Positions 7,890 to 14,495 of a DNA stretch of 14,588 nt are shown in pieces. A model generated the notes under the pieces. It saw only the letters and a list, made by a program, of their open reading frames with translations, ran no database searches and had not been told where the DNA came from. Where the stretch lies: NCBI GenBank assembly GCA_022709995.1, contig JAKLHU010000004.1:1-14588 (forward strand), given 5' to 3'. This DNA is from Verrucomicrobiota bacterium (lineage in GTDB: Bacteria; Verrucomicrobiota; Lentisphaeria; Oligosphaerales; Oligosphaeraceae). The first letter of the stretch is position 1, and each line of letters starts with the position of its first letter. The translations under genes and the position numbers were made by a program.

Positions 7890-8591
7890 TCAGGCGCCGC
7901 GCACCAGGACTTCCCGCACATACGCCCGCAGGATGACGGCGGCCTCCTGCAGACGGGACGGCCGCGTGCGCGGCTGCAGGCGCAACGCCGCATCAAGCAA
8001 ATCATCATGCGGCACAAACGGCTGCACGATGTAGCGCTTGGCGCCGGCCGCCAGCTTGCCGCAATCGTGCAACTCCTGATCCGTGTGAAATGTCTCGATC
8101 ACCGTCGTCCGGAATTCATAATCACGGGCCCGGTCCATAATCAGCCGCACCGACTGACGGACTTTCTCGTAGTCGCCAAAACCTGTCAGCGACTCATAGG
8201 AATCCAGGGCGCACTTGATGTCCATGGCCACGTAGTCAACCCGGTCGATGACGGCTTCCAGCACCTCCGGCCGGCCGCCATTCGTGTCCAACTTGACGGC
8301 AAAACCCTGGCGCCGGAAAAAATCGATCGTTTCCGGCAGGCCCGCCTGAATCGTCGGCTCGCCGCCGCTGATCACGACGGCCTTGACCCATTGCCGCTTG
8401 AAGCGCTGACAGATCTCCGCCAGTTCTTCCCAGGTGTAGTTCTTGCCGTCGCCCGCCAGCAGATCGACATTATGGCAAAAGCCGCAACGGAAATTGCATC
8501 CGCGGGTAAACATCAGCGCCGACAGCCGACCGGGATAATCCACCAGGCTGGCATGCTGCTGAAAAGCGTGAATCGCCGAAAAGGAAGACAT
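7890..8591 (-). CDS. nrdG: Anaerobic ribonucleotide reductase activating protein, radical SAM
   Basis: The product of 233 residues is a radical-SAM activase. It would use a [4Fe-4S] cluster and S-adenosylmethionine to place the glycyl radical on NrdD. The cluster motif is GCNFRCGFCHN with C32, C36 and C39 (CX3CX2C), and GGEPT follows at 76-80. The N-terminal SLVDYPGRLSALMFTRGC is characteristic of the NrdG2 subgroup of activases rather than the short E. coli NrdG. The ATG at 8591 is chosen because homology begins with MSSFSAIHAF; an upstream ATG at 8672 adds only Arg-rich residues. Its place downstream of nrdD and a dithiol protein on the same strand supports the assignment. By sequence alone it could activate another glycyl-radical enzyme, but none is visible here. 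Confidence 0.88.
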   Translation of the reverse strand: MSSFSAIHAFQQHASLVDYPGRLSALMFTRGCNFRCGFCHNVDLLAGDGKNYTWEELAEICQRFKRQWVKAVVISGGEPTIQAGLPETIDFFRRQGFAVKLDTNGGRPEVLEAVIDRVDYVAMDIKCALDSYESLTGFGDYEKVRQSVRLIMDRARDYEFRTTVIETFHTDQELHDCGKLAAGAKRYIVQPFVPHDDLLDAALRLQPRTRPSRLQEAAVILRAYVREVLVRGA

Positions 8592-8774
8592 CGTAAAAAA
8601 CCATTCCGCAGCCTGGACGACTGCCTTGCGCCGAGCAACCCATTTCCTTGGCGGCCGGCTCCGGCTGACCATCGCAATATCGCAACTAAGCCGCTAGCGC
8701 CGCGTCCGCCGCGACGGCCACGGCCGGCGCTCACCAGCCGCCCGGCCGCCCCTTTCCCTTTCCGGCCAGGCCGC
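8592..8774. other. Gap between the glutaredoxin-like gene and nrdG
   Basis: These 183 bases lie between two same-strand genes. I see no convincing promoter, terminator or small gene. The overlapping frames are GC-driven and Arg-rich. Confidence 0.55.
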
Positions 8775-9191
8775 TCAGACGGCGGCGGCGCGGTCAGCAT
8801 CCCGAAGGACCGCCTCCAGCATCTCCGGCGTGATGATGCCCTTGCCCTCGGCGCTGTAGTCCGTCTGCAGACCGACATATTGATACAGGCGCGAACGCCG
8901 GCAAACAGAATCCGCCGCCCCGGGGTTCGGGTTCTCAATGTAGCTTTCACGGCCATCCGCGCCGACCCGCGTCACCAGCATCGCCGGCACCCGGCTCGGG
9001 TTCAGGCACTGCGCCAGGCAAAACGCGACCAAGCCGTCCTCGGTGCCCAAATCCTCGTATTTCTTCACAAACCGCCCCTGCCACGGCGGCGACGCCAACA
9101 GCGCGTCCAGCCGGCGGTTGAGCATGGCGCATTTCGCGCACCCTTCCTTGCCAAACACATGAACAACATATTTCTGACTGTCTTCTGCCAT
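8775..9191 (-). CDS. Glutaredoxin/thioredoxin-fold CXXC protein between nrdD and nrdG
   Basis: The product of 138 residues begins with a thioredoxin-fold strand (KYVVHVFGKEGC) leading into the dithiol motif C18-A-K-C21. A probable cis-proline lies in SRVPAMLV (P69). Three further cysteines are at 58, 62 and 97. It is longer than NrdH or a classic glutaredoxin (about 80 residues), and the extra C-terminal part has no family I can name. The ATG at 9191 is preferred over GTG at 9203 because GAGGTG (9196-9201) sits four bases upstream as a Shine-Dalgarno sequence. Lying between nrdD and nrdG, it is most simply the electron donor that re-reduces NrdD after each turnover. The family fold is seen; the role as NrdD reductant is inferred. 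Confidence 0.72.
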   Translation of the reverse strand: MAEDSQKYVVHVFGKEGCAKCAMLNRRLDALLASPPWQGRFVKKYEDLGTEDGLVAFCLAQCLNPSRVPAMLVTRVGADGRESYIENPNPGAADSVCRRSRLYQYVGLQTDYSAEGKGIITPEMLEAVLRDADRAAAV

Positions 9192-9285
9192 CCTGCACCT
9201 CACTGGCCCCCATCAAGGCCGAAATTCAGATTGCCACGAAGCAAAAATCATGCGCGCCGCCCGGCGCCGCCTAACCGCCGCCGCG

Positions 9286-9321
9286 AAAAACTGGCGGCGA
9301 CGACCATTCCGCCGCCGCCAG
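9286..9321 (-). terminator. Intrinsic terminator just after nrdD
   Basis: On the minus strand CTGGCGGCGGCG (9310-9321) pairs with CGTCGCCGCCAG (9291-9302) over 12 bp with one G-U wobble, around a 7-base loop. Five Ts follow immediately (9286-9290). It begins 9 bases beyond the nrdD stop. It lies upstream of the glutaredoxin-like gene, so it should reduce read-through from nrdD into the two downstream genes. Confidence 0.78.
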
Positions 9322-9330
9322 CCCGGTTCG

Positions 9331-12018
9331 TCACTCGGCCGATTCCACGGCGTAACGGCCCTTCTGACGGGCAATCAATTCGCCGTAGCGCTTGGACTTG
9401 TTCCAGTTCTGAATCTTGCTGAAATAGCCCACGACGCGAGTCTCGCCCATGACTTCCTTGGAGCCGCACTGCCGGCAGCTCTCCTGCAAGCCCCGCGACT
9501 GATGCCCGCACTTCGTGCAATACGTGAACTCCGGCGAAATCGTCACCTGCGCCGACTGCGTCCGCATGAACACTTCCCGCATCAATTCCGCAATCGCCGC
9601 GGACGACGGCCGCTCCTCGCCGATAAACGCGTGCGTGATCGCCCCCGACTCGATCACGCTGTGGAACATCGCCTGCTTCTCAACACGCTCGACCAAGCAA
9701 ACCGGCGCTTCCGCCGCCAGGTGAATCGAATTGGAATAATAGACGGCGTCTTCCGGACCCTTGACAATCTCACGGGCCTCCTGCGGATAATAGATCAAGT
9801 CGGCCTTGGCCAGACGACGCGCGGCGCTCTCCGCCGGCGATTCCTCCAGCGTGAATTTCAACCCGTGCAGCTTCGAGTACTGCTTGGCCCGCAGGTACAT
9901 GTGCGAAACAATCCGCAAGGCCATGGCAAACGACTCGTCCGATTCATGCATCTCCTTGCCTAAGATGAACTTCACCGCGTCGTTGACGCCGATCAGACCG
10001 ATGATGTAGGTCGCCTTGTCCAGCTCCACGTACGGACGGCCATCGCAGGCCGTCTTGCCAATCTGCCACAACGGCCGCCCGGGGCCGCTCATCATCTCCG
10101 TAATCTTCGCCTTCTTCTGCAAATGCGCATCCACCGCCAAATCCATGGTCCGGTCAATCTCTTCCAACAGCCCCTCAATCGTCTTCTTGCCCCGGTGGGC
10201 CGCCCGATACGACGCCTGCGGAATGTTGATCGTCACATTCTGGAAACCGCAGAACCGCATCGACTCCGGGTGCTTCAGCATCCGATTGTCGTCAATCGTC
10301 GTGCGCAGACGGCAGCAGGCCGAAAGCGTGACTTCATCCCGGTCGAAAATAAAGTACGTCGAGCCGTTCTTGCTGGACAGGTCACAGGCCTCCAGATAAA
10401 TGCGGTACTGCTCCGGATCCTCAAACGTCTCCTGGCTGATGTGAAAATCGCATTTGGGAAATTCAAACACGCGGCCATTGCGGTCGCCGTCGGCCCAGAC
10501 CTGCAGCAGGGCGGACGTGAACCGGCGGGCTTCCGAGACGTAGTCGCCATACGTCAGCAGATGTTCGCCGCGGGCCTCCAGGTCGGCCGCCGGCTCGGCC
10601 GCGTAGTGCATGCCGTCCTTCTCGGTGTGCACTTCCCGCAAGACCAGACGCTTCGAGCCGTCTTTCTCCGTCACATACAGATCCATCAAACAGTTGCCGG
10701 CCGCGTCCTTGTCGGCGCGCAAAACATCTTCCAAAGCCGTGACCTTGCCGTCCGCACGCCGCAGCATGTACTTGCCGCCCGGGCCGATGGCCGGCACCGT
10801 CTGCAGATATCTGGGCACGCCCGTGTGGATGTTGAAGTCCAGAAACAGCGTCTGGCCGCCGCGGGAGAACGCGTTCTGCGAACCGTTGAAAATCAATTCC
10901 TGCGCGACCTGGCGCACATCCTTGTCGCTCAGCCCGACCAGATACGGCGCATAGAAAATGTTGATGTACGCAATCCCCAGCGCGCCGGCGTAGTTCGCCT
11001 GCATCGACGCCAGGAACGTGTTCAGATGCCCGGTCAGCACCGACGCCGACCGCGCCGGATGCGACTCGGTGTTGAGATTGGACAGGTCGCGCAGGCCGTA
11101 TTTCTTGATGTATTCAATCGAATGCGACGAGCAGTACACGCGATGCGGATAGCCGAGGTCGTGCAGGTGCACGGCGCCGGAATCGTGCGCCTCCTTCACT
11201 TCGGGGCTGAAAATCGTCTCCAGACCCCATTGCTTCAGAATCAGCTCGGCGATGCTCAGGTTGACCGCCTCCGGGTTGTTGCTGACGATGTTGCTGTTCT
11301 CGGTCGGCTTCATGTACATCAGATTCTCGATGAATTCGCGCGGCACGTGATACAGCGACAAATCCTCCAGGCGGTTCTTGTAGCCGCGCTCGACCAGGAC
11401 GTTGTTCACCATCGCACGGATCAGATTCGTCCCCACCCGCTTCATGTTGCTGGCGATGATCTGATTCTCGACTTCCTTCGCCACGCTGACGGCCGCCTCC
11501 TCGTCCAGGCGCAGGATCTCAATCAGCTTCTTGGAGATGCGGTTGCGGTCCCAAGGCAGAACATCGCCCTGCGACGTCGACTCCACCAGCAGAAGCGTCT
11601 GGTCCGTCAGATCGCTCTTGCCCTTGCCGACATTGAGGTCGCGAACCTGAATCGCCGCCCGCGCCCGCTCACGCATCTTCCGATAACGCTTGAACGCCGA
11701 AACCGTCGCCGATAAATTGTGCTCCGACAGGATGATCTCAACCATGTCCTGCACATCCTCCAGACGCGGAACACGCTGGCCGTCCTGATCCGGAAGCGTG
11801 TAGTACTCGCACAGCGGATTGTCCAGCTGCGCCACCACTTCGTCCGCAATCGCCGTCGCCACGGCGTCATTGACCTCTTCGCCGTGCTGACGCGACGCCG
11901 CCTCGCCGGCTTTCAAAACCGCCTGCGCGATCTTCTCCGGCCGAAATGGCACCAGATGACCATCCCGCTTGCGAAAATACTGGAACGGAACCGGCTCGCC
12001 TTTACCTGTCATAATCAT
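9331..12018 (-). CDS. nrdD: Anaerobic (class III) ribonucleoside-triphosphate reductase
   Basis: The product of 895 residues reduces ribonucleoside triphosphates to dNTPs through a glycyl radical and works only without oxygen. An ATP-cone allosteric domain occupies about residues 13-116 (RKRDGHLVPFRPEKI to FKRYRKMRER), followed by a second cone-like helical region about 150-215. The ten-stranded barrel contains VHLHDLG with YC (C296), SACCRL (C568, C569) and GFQNVTIN, matching the active-site regions of NrdD. The C-terminus has a zinc ribbon (C834, C837, C848, C851) and the glycyl-radical loop RVVGYFS with G864. The usual RxCGYL cysteine is Val here. The ATG at 12018 has AAGGGG six bases upstream, and an in-frame TGA at 12022-12024 rules out extension. 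The CCRL motif and the adjacent dithiol protein suggest the thiol-dependent NrdD2/3 type, not the formate-dependent E. coli type; that is inferred. Confidence 0.95.
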   Translation of the reverse strand: MIMTGKGEPVPFQYFRKRDGHLVPFRPEKIAQAVLKAGEAASRQHGEEVNDAVATAIADEVVAQLDNPLCEYYTLPDQDGQRVPRLEDVQDMVEIILSEHNLSATVSAFKRYRKMRERARAAIQVRDLNVGKGKSDLTDQTLLLVESTSQGDVLPWDRNRISKKLIEILRLDEEAAVSVAKEVENQIIASNMKRVGTNLIRAMVNNVLVERGYKNRLEDLSLYHVPREFIENLMYMKPTENSNIVSNNPEAVNLSIAELILKQWGLETIFSPEVKEAHDSGAVHLHDLGYPHRVYCSSHSIEYIKKYGLRDLSNLNTESHPARSASVLTGHLNTFLASMQANYAGALGIAYINIFYAPYLVGLSDKDVRQVAQELIFNGSQNAFSRGGQTLFLDFNIHTGVPRYLQTVPAIGPGGKYMLRRADGKVTALEDVLRADKDAAGNCLMDLYVTEKDGSKRLVLREVHTEKDGMHYAAEPAADLEARGEHLLTYGDYVSEARRFTSALLQVWADGDRNGRVFEFPKCDFHISQETFEDPEQYRIYLEACDLSSKNGSTYFIFDRDEVTLSACCRLRTTIDDNRMLKHPESMRFCGFQNVTINIPQASYRAAHRGKKTIEGLLEEIDRTMDLAVDAHLQKKAKITEMMSGPGRPLWQIGKTACDGRPYVELDKATYIIGLIGVNDAVKFILGKEMHESDESFAMALRIVSHMYLRAKQYSKLHGLKFTLEESPAESAARRLAKADLIYYPQEAREIVKGPEDAVYYSNSIHLAAEAPVCLVERVEKQAMFHSVIESGAITHAFIGEERPSSAAIAELMREVFMRTQSAQVTISPEFTYCTKCGHQSRGLQESCRQCGSKEVMGETRVVGYFSKIQNWNKSKRYGELIARQKGRYAVESAE

Positions 12019-12178
12019 GCCTCACCCCTTCTCGTTGTCCGAAAATTCTATTATTTAGAGTGCGACTTCCAACTTCTGGAAACACCCTAACACTCTGATC
12101 CATACCTATCACAAGCACATCCAAATCACCTTTAATGCCCTCGCGGAAGAAACGGTGATAGACATGCTTCTCGGCATA
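12019..12178 (-). other. Long AT-richer leader of nrdD
   Basis: If transcription starts near 12178, nrdD has a 5' leader of about 160 bases. Its base composition is visibly less GC-rich than the flanking genes. A frame on the minus strand (12217-12002) runs through it and overlaps the nrdD start, but its start codon would lie upstream of the predicted transcription start and I do not recognise the peptide. I saw no cobalamin box or other riboswitch signature. It may be a decayed coding remnant or a structured leader. Confidence 0.45.
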
Positions 12179-12182
12179 CCAG

Positions 12183-12198
12183 ACACTATATATGGCCT
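12183..12198 (-). promoter_or_regulatory. NrdR box, promoter-proximal copy
   Basis: On the plus strand ACACTATATATGGCCT follows the NrdR consensus acaCwAtATaTwGtgt closely. Read in the direction of nrdD it is AGGCCATATATAGTGT, 13 of 16 matches. It covers the predicted -10 hexamer, so binding would block RNA polymerase. NrdR is the zinc-ribbon/ATP-cone repressor of bacterial ribonucleotide reductase genes. Confidence 0.8.
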
Positions 12199-12213
12199 TT
12201 TTTGGGTTGCCAA
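12185..12213 (-). promoter_or_regulatory. Sigma70-like promoter of nrdD
   Basis: On the minus strand TTGGCA (12208-12213) and TATAGT (12185-12190) are separated by exactly 17 bases; each differs from consensus at one position. The predicted start is near 12178. The -10 lies inside one NrdR box and the -35 directly abuts the other. Confidence 0.72.
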
Positions 12214-12229
12214 ACACTAATTATGGAAA
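12214..12229 (-). promoter_or_regulatory. NrdR box, promoter-distal copy
   Basis: On the plus strand ACACTAATTATGG followed by AAA is a second, weaker match to the NrdR consensus. It lies exactly 31 bp from the first box, start to start, the roughly three-helical-turn spacing known for tandem NrdR boxes. It ends immediately before the -35 hexamer on the nrdD side. Confidence 0.75.
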
Positions 12230-12289
12230 AAACACACTTTTTCTAAACATTTTTCGTAATCCATTTGCAGGCCTTAATTTCCGTCTCTG

Positions 12290-12341
12290 AAAAAAAGTTC
12301 GGCGGGGCCGCGCTTCCAGTTTGGAAGGCGCGGCCCCGCCG
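12290..12341 (-). terminator. Strong intrinsic terminator of the SDR gene
   Basis: On the plus strand CGGCGGGGCCGCGC (12300-12313) pairs with GCGCGGCCCCGCCG (12328-12341). A further TTCC/GGAA stem continues beyond one bulged G, and the loop is AGTTT. Reading leftwards, GAAC and a run of seven Ts (12290-12296) follow. It lies 38 bases after the SDR stop and insulates the nrdD promoter from that gene. Confidence 0.88.
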
Positions 12342-12379
12342 AGGCAGTCGAGCTGGGCGGGATGTCAAGGCGGCTCGGG

Positions 12380-13135
12380 TTATTTTTCGCCGGCGGCATT
12401 GGGTCCGAGCAAATGCAGCCCGCCGTCGAGGAAGAGGATTTGCCCGGTGACGGCGGTCATTTCGGCCAGAAAGACGCAGGCCTTGGCCACGTCTGCCGGA
12501 GCGACGGCGGTTTGGCTCGGCACGTTCGGAACGAGTGCCGCCATCTTCTCCGGCGCGACGGCGGGCGGCGCCAGCACCAAGCCCGGCGCAACGCCGTTGA
12601 CGCGGATGCGCGGCGCCCATTCGAGAGCGGCGGCTTCGGTGGCGTCGCGCAGCGATTTCTTGGCCAGGCCATAGGCGCCGGCGCGAAAATCCGCCTGGGC
12701 GACGCGTTGGTCCAACACGTTGATGATCGCGCCGGCGCGGGAGACGGCCGCAAACGACCGCATCAGCAAAAACGGCGCCGTGAAATTGATGGCATACGCG
12801 TCGGCCAGCCGCCGCGCATCCGTCTCCGCCAACGGATGCCGTGAATAAACCGCCGCGCTGTTGACCAGGACGCCGACCGGACCGCCCGACCGGACGACCG
12901 CCGGCAGCAGCCCCGCCAGTTGGTCGTGGTCCAGCAAATCGGCCTGGACGGCGCAATGCCCGGCCTGGGCGCCGCCCAATTCCGCCAGCAGCGCCAGCGC
13001 CGCCGCCTCCGACCGCCGATAGTGAATCACGACGCGATAGCCGGCCGCCGCAAAGGCCCGGACAATCGCCTGGCCAATCCGGACCGCTCCGCCCGTGACC
13101 AGCACCCGCTTCGCTGTGACTTGTTCCGCTGACAT
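12380..13135 (-). CDS. Pteridine reductase / dihydromonapterin reductase-like SDR
   Basis: The product of 251 residues is a cytoplasmic short-chain dehydrogenase/reductase. The nucleotide site is TGGAVRIG (14-21), and IHYRRS further on has the Arg/Ser pattern of NADPH-binding pteridine reductases. The usual catalytic Ser is replaced by D142 (NVLDQRV), with Y155 and K159 following. The D-to-Y gap of 13 and the Y-X3-K motif equal the D181/Y194/K198 triad of Leishmania PTR1, and E. coli FolM has the same Asp. The likely reaction is NADPH reduction of dihydropterins (dihydromonapterin or dihydrofolate) to the tetrahydro form. VNSAAVYS replaces the common NNAG. The ATG at 13135 has GAAGG a few bases upstream. 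It is a single gene with its own terminator, divergent from the rhomboid gene. Other SDR substrates cannot be excluded. Confidence 0.75.
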   Translation of the reverse strand: MSAEQVTAKRVLVTGGAVRIGQAIVRAFAAAGYRVVIHYRRSEAAALALLAELGGAQAGHCAVQADLLDHDQLAGLLPAVVRSGGPVGVLVNSAAVYSRHPLAETDARRLADAYAINFTAPFLLMRSFAAVSRAGAIINVLDQRVAQADFRAGAYGLAKKSLRDATEAAALEWAPRIRVNGVAPGLVLAPPAVAPEKMAALVPNVPSQTAVAPADVAKACVFLAEMTAVTGQILFLDGGLHLLGPNAAGEK

Positions 13136-13451
13136 AGCCGCCTTCGCCTCGCCCTCTCTATATCCATTTCCATGGGCTCGTGCCGATACTCTTATCTATA
13201 TATCTATAACATAGCACATCCACGCGGGCGCGCACCGCCGCCGGGAGCGGGAAAGGTCCCGGAGAAGCCGTCAGAGCACAGCCCGGGGCACGCGGCCTGG
13301 AGTGCCGCGCCGCCCCCGCGACTCATCGCGCCGCCCCCGCGCGCTCCATCCCGCCGGCAAATAAATGTCCCGCCGCCGGAGCAGATCGGCGCGTTTGGCA
13401 GTATATTCACCCTTGGCAGCGCATTCCATCTTCCCAGCAGGCATTATCATC
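13136..13451. other. Divergent intergenic region between the SDR and rhomboid genes
   Basis: This 316-base gap contains no supported gene. An AT-rich island (about 13158-13213) carries an exact tandem duplication of TATCTATA (13193-13200, 13201-13208) and several TATA-like hexamers on the minus strand. A GC-rich 15-base direct repeat CGCGCCGCCCCCGCG lies at 13306-13320 and 13327-13341. TATATT at 13402-13407 is a possible -10 for the rhomboid gene, without a clear -35. Confidence 0.6.
13158..13213 (-). promoter_or_regulatory. AT-rich island, likely promoter region of the SDR gene
   Basis: This is the only AT-rich block in the divergent gap and it lies 23-78 bases upstream of the SDR ATG. Several minus-strand TATAGA/TATATA hexamers fit a -10, but no convincing -35 partner was found, so the exact promoter is not fixed. 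Confidence 0.35.
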
Positions 13452-14495
13452 ATGACCACTCCCATTCCGGAACACCCCTCTGCACCAGCCCCGGACCAGA
13501 CGGTCCCCGGCGTCCCGCCGGAACTGCCGGAACCGCCGGAACTGCCGGCGCTGCCGGAACTGCCGGACGACTTTGAAGAGAATGACAGCTATGGCATGGA
13601 AGCGGCGTTCGTTTCCGACCACCGCCGTTTTCTGCCCTGGATCGCCGCCCTCGCCAGCCGACGCATTCCCTATCGCGTCGAATATGACGGCAACCGCCGC
13701 ATCATCCTCGTCACCCGGCCGCACGCCCGCCAGGCCCTCGCTGAACTGACCGTCTATGAACAGGTCAATGAAAACTGGCCTCGCGTCAACCAACTCGGCG
13801 ACAACGACGACCGGCCCCTGGTGACCGACGCGGCGTTCTTCGCCATCATCCTGGCCGGAACCGCCCTGGCCAAATTCCACCAGGTTGTGGAAACGACGTC
13901 GCCGCGGCACTGGCAGGAGCTCGGTCGCAACGACTCGGCGCTGTTCTTCCACGGCCAGTGGTGGCGCGCCGTCACCTCCCTCACCTTGCATGCCGACGCC
14001 GCCCACCTGATCAGCAATCTCGCCTGGGGCGCCGCCCTCGGCGCCCTGGTCGCCTCCGACCTCGGCGTCGGCGCCGGCCTGTTCGCCATGCTCCTGGCCG
14101 GCGTCGCCGGCAATTGCATGGCCACCCTCCTGGCCGACGAGGGCTACCGTTCGCTGGGCGCCTCCACCATGGTCTTCGGCATCCTCGGCATCCTCTGCGC
14201 CGTGCGCACCTGGGACGGCTGGCGACGAAGTCGCGACGAGCGACATGGCCGCCTGACCCGGCTTGTCCCCTGGCTGCCCATCCTGGCCGGCGCCGCCATG
14301 TTCGGCATCTACGGCACCGCCCCGGGCACCGACATGCTCGGCCACGCCTGCGGCTTCGTCGCCGGCATCGTCATCGGGGCGCTGCAGCCCGGCTGCCGGA
14401 ACGCCTACACCTCGCGCCCGCTGCAATTCTTCCTCGGCATCGCCGCCGCCGCCGTCGTCGTGTTCGCCTGGCGCGCGGCCCTGGCGCATGGATGA
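13452..14495 (+). CDS. Rhomboid-family intramembrane serine protease
   Basis: The 347-residue product is a membrane protease that would cut transmembrane substrates within the bilayer. The N-terminus is Pro/Glu/Leu-rich with repeated PEL units (about 19-38). A soluble cytoplasmic-like domain follows (about 40-125, containing RRIPYRVEYDGNRRIILV). The rhomboid core is next: QWWRAVTSLTLHADAAHLISN carries the WR loop motif, H180, H185 and N189. The nucleophile is S238 in LGASTMVFG, and its partner H298 is in MLGHACGFVAG. Spacing from H185 to N189 (4) and N189 to S238 (49) is close to GlpG (H150, N154, S201), so the enzyme looks active. About six hydrophobic segments are visible. The ATG at 13452 is preferred; the frame extends to 13365 but with an Arg/Ser-rich leader unlike the family. 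Its natural substrate is unknown. Confidence 0.88.
   Translation: MTTPIPEHPSAPAPDQTVPGVPPELPEPPELPALPELPDDFEENDSYGMEAAFVSDHRRFLPWIAALASRRIPYRVEYDGNRRIILVTRPHARQALAELTVYEQVNENWPRVNQLGDNDDRPLVTDAAFFAIILAGTALAKFHQVVETTSPRHWQELGRNDSALFFHGQWWRAVTSLTLHADAAHLISNLAWGAALGALVASDLGVGAGLFAMLLAGVAGNCMATLLADEGYRSLGASTMVFGILGILCAVRTWDGWRRSRDERHGRLTRLVPWLPILAGAAMFGIYGTAPGTDMLGHACGFVAGIVIGALQPGCRNAYTSRPLQFFLGIAAAAVVVFAWRAALAHG

Noticed and set aside
7737..9422. A 561-codon plus-strand frame across the repeats, nrdG and the redox gene
   Set aside because: It starts within REP-like repeats and runs antisense to two genes with recognised cysteine motifs. Its product is Arg/Pro-rich with no domain.
10123..11715. 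A 530-codon plus-strand frame inside nrdD
   Set aside because: It is a codon-bias shadow of nrdD, which has clear family motifs along its whole length on the other strand.
12019..12180. Cobalamin or other riboswitch in the nrdD leader
   Set aside because: I found no B12-box-like sequence or other known aptamer signature. Two NrdR boxes already explain control.
12002..12217. A 71-codon minus-strand gene upstream of nrdD
   Set aside because: Its start lies within the promoter/operator region and it overlaps the nrdD start. I recognise no family. It is kept only as a note on the leader.
13365..13451. Upstream extension of the rhomboid gene
   Set aside because: The added residues are an Arg/Ser-rich stretch without counterpart in rhomboids. 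The ATG at 13452 gives a normal length, although the 5' region is not decisive.
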